A stretch of 7,903 nt of DNA from an uncultured Bacillota bacterium (GTDB lineage Bacteria; Bacillota; Clostridia; Peptostreptococcales; Anaerovoracaceae): NCBI GenBank assembly GCA_959606705.1, contig CAUHLX010000128.1, positions 1 to 7,903 on the forward strand. The letters run 5' to 3'. A program made the translations under genes and the position numbers. Each line of letters opens with the position of its first letter. The stretch's first letter is position 1. Below the pieces are notes generated by a model. The model was not told the origin of the DNA, did not search any database, and saw nothing but the letters and a program-made list of their open reading frames with translations. Below, piece after piece: positions 6,640 through 7,903 of this stretch.

Positions 6640-7667
6640 AAAAACTGCTGAATACTTTATATGTCACGTCGTAGGATAGTTATCTTTCTCTGGACGGGGA
6701 GAATGTGGTGATTCACGAGAATGGCCAGGAAATCGGACGAGTTCCCCTGCATAATTTAGAGGGGATTGTTTCCTTTGGTTATCGAGGGGTCAGCCCGGCT
6801 TTGATGGGCGGATGCGCAAGCAGAGATATTTCTTTGAGTTTCGTTACGCCACAGGGAAAGTTTTTGGCAAGGGTGACCGGAGGCATTCGAGGCAATGTTA
6901 TCTTGAGAAAGCGGCAATATCAGGTTTCTGAAGATGAGGCTGTTTCTTTAGGAATCGCTAGAAACTGTATACTGGGGAAGGTATATAATTCGCGGTGGAT
7001 TTTAGAACGGGCGACGAGAGATCACAGCCTTCAGGTGGATGTGGAGAAGTTGAAACAAGCATCCGCATTTTTACAGAACTCATTAGGAAGCATAGAGGAA
7101 TGTACGGATATGGCTCAGCTAAGGGGTTTTGAAGGCGAGGCAGCCAAGGTTTATTTCAGTATGTTTGATGAGTTGATCCTTCAGCAGAAGAAAGACTTTG
7201 CGTTTGCCGGAAGGAATAAGAGACCGCCGGAAGATAATGTGAATGCATTGCTGTCTTTTGTATATACGCTGCTTACGAACATGAACGCTTCCGCATTGGA
7301 GATGGTCGGTTTAGATCCGTATGTGGGGTTCATGCATACGGATCGACCGGGGCGAACGTCACTGGCGCTGGATCTGATGGAGGAATTACGGCCGGTGCTT
7401 GCGGATCGTTTTGTCTTAACCCTGATTAATCGGAAGATGGTAACGGGAAAGGATTTTTCTCAAAAAGAAGATGGAGCAGTTTTGCTTCGTGATAAAGCCA
7501 GAAAGAATTTATTGATGGAATGGCAAAACAAAAAGACTGAAGTGATCACCCATCCATACCTCGGAGAAAAAGTAGAGTGGGGGATGATTCCATATGCGCA
7601 GGCTATGCTTTTGGCTAGATATCTTCGGGGAGACTTGGATGAATACCCACCATTTTTCTGGAAATAG
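6636..7667 (+). CDS. cas1: Cas1 integrase (type I-C) interrupted by in-frame TAG at codon 13
   Basis: Cas1 is the metal-dependent integrase of the Cas1-Cas2 spacer-acquisition complex. The natural start is the ATG at 6636: GGAGGAG at 6624-6630 is 5 nt upstream, the ATG overlaps the cas4 stop, and MKKLLNTLYVTS matches the type I-C family N-terminus. Codon 13 is TAG, after which the frame continues DSYLSLDGENVV, also as expected. Apart from that codon the frame is open for 343 residues, the usual family length. Counting from 6636, catalytic candidates are intact: E166 in GFEGEAA, H234 in GFMHTDRPG, and D246/E249 in LALDLMEELRP. Without readthrough the product is a 12-aa peptide, or a protein of about 320 aa restarted at GTG 6705 or 6708 that lacks the first strand(s) of the N-terminal beta domain. 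A gene caller starting at 6705 would hide the defect. It may be a young pseudogene, a suppressed amber or a sequencing error. Confidence 0.9.
6672..6674 (+). other. Premature amber codon in cas1
   Basis: TAG in the cas1 frame, flanked by residues that match the family on both sides (LNTLYVTS before, DSYLSLDGEN after). There is no frameshift, so one codon was substituted. A CAG to TAG transition is the simplest route if the ancestor had Gln. Homologues with Pro here would need two changes. Confidence 0.9.
6696..6710 (+). promoter_or_regulatory. Possible reinitiation site in cas1 (GGGGAG then GTG GTG)
   Basis: GGGGAG at 6696-6701 precedes two consecutive in-frame GTG codons: 6705 at 3 nt spacing and 6708 at 6 nt. 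The second has the better spacing. The site lies about 30 nt past the amber codon, within reach of a terminating ribosome. The same bases encode conserved Asp-Gly-Glu-Asn residues, so the Shine-Dalgarno resemblance may be fortuitous. Confidence 0.35.
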
Positions 7668-7671
7668 GAGG
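7665..7671 (+). promoter_or_regulatory. cas1 stop codon embedded in the cas2 Shine-Dalgarno
   Basis: TAGGAGG combines the cas1 terminator TAG with an AGGAGG Shine-Dalgarno, 5 nt before the cas2 ATG at 7677. Termination and initiation therefore share one ribosome footprint, favouring coupled, near-stoichiometric synthesis of the two adaptation proteins. Confidence 0.75.
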
Positions 7672-7676
7672 TTGGG

Positions 7677-7903
7677 ATGCTGGTACTGATTACTTATGAT
7701 GTAAGTACGGAAACGGCGGACGGAAAAACGAGACTGAGGAAGGTTGCGAAACAATGTGTAAACTACGGAACTAGGGTTCAGAATTCAGTCTTTGAGTTTG
7801 TCTTGGATCCCGGACAATGCTTGCGATTAAAGGCAATTTTAACAGGGATTATTGATGAGAGTGTGGATAGCCTTCGCTTTTACTATCTTGGAAATGAGAA
7901 GAA
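7677..7903 (+). CDS. cas2: Cas2 (type I-C), truncated by the window end
   Basis: Cas2 dimers bridge two Cas1 dimers in the spacer-integration complex. Seventy-five complete codons are visible of an expected 95 or so. The sequence begins MLVLITYDVSTETADGKTRL, with the ferredoxin-like first strand and D8 in TYDV, then LRKVAKQCVNYGTRVQNSVFEF, DPGQ and DSLRFYYLGN, all typical of type I-C Cas2. Start support is AGGAGG at 5 nt. The gene is in the same reading frame as cas1, 9 nt downstream of its TAG. No defect is seen in the visible part; the C-terminus and any CRISPR array lie outside the window. Confidence 0.94.
   Translation, partial: MLVLITYDVSTETADGKTRLRKVAKQCVNYGTRVQNSVFEFVLDPGQCLRLKAILTGIIDESVDSLRFYYLGNEK

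Noticed and set aside
6705..7667. Treating the GTG at 6705 as the native start of an ordinary cas1
   Set aside because: Homologous N-terminal sequence and a strong ribosome binding site exist upstream at 6636, so the gene is interrupted rather than short.

Overview
The window holds a nearly complete type I-C (formerly Dvulg) CRISPR-Cas operon on the + strand, in the canonical order cas3 - cas5c - cas8c (containing an internal cas11c) - cas7c - cas4 - cas1 - cas2. The last gene runs off the right edge. At the left edge, divergently transcribed, is the start of a secreted protein whose mature N-terminus looks like an S-layer-homology (SLH) domain. Protein style, strong AGGAGG-type ribosome binding sites, moderate base composition and the SLH-type neighbour suggest a Firmicute of the class Clostridia, probably Lachnospiraceae-like. 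This assignment is inferred from style and family recall, not from a search.

Layout: 1-145 (minus) is the SLH-type gene start. 146-450 is a divergent intergenic region with a good minus-strand promoter (TTGTAA-17-TATAAT) and a plus-strand extended -10 (TGCTATAAT) just ahead of cas3. 451-5974 is the interference module: Cas3 helicase-nuclease, Cas5c crRNA endonuclease, Cas8c large subunit, Cas11c small subunit made from inside cas8c, and Cas7c backbone. 5971 to the right edge is the adaptation module: Cas4, Cas1 and Cas2. The genes are tightly packed: ATGA overlaps join cas5c/cas8c, cas7c/cas4 and cas4/cas1, the cas8c-cas7c gap is 1 nt and the cas1-cas2 gap is 9 nt. The CRISPR array is not in the window; it would be expected downstream of cas2.

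The layout is textbook, so the interest lies in details. (1) cas1 carries an in-frame TAG at codon 13. Everything downstream, including the catalytic residues, is intact, so the gene is silenced, read through, restarted at a GTG about 30 nt further on, or mis-sequenced. (2) The expected start codon of cas3, at ideal distance from an excellent Shine-Dalgarno and matching the family N-terminus, reads ATC rather than ATG. (3) A strong internal Shine-Dalgarno and ATG inside cas8c mark a 128-residue Cas11c. (4) The Cas5c position that I align with the catalytic His of the Bacillus halodurans enzyme is Phe. (5) cas1 and cas2 share one reading frame and are separated by a single TAG. Together, (1) and (2) raise the possibility of an operon in early decay or under unusual translational control. 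I found no previously undescribed system beyond these features.
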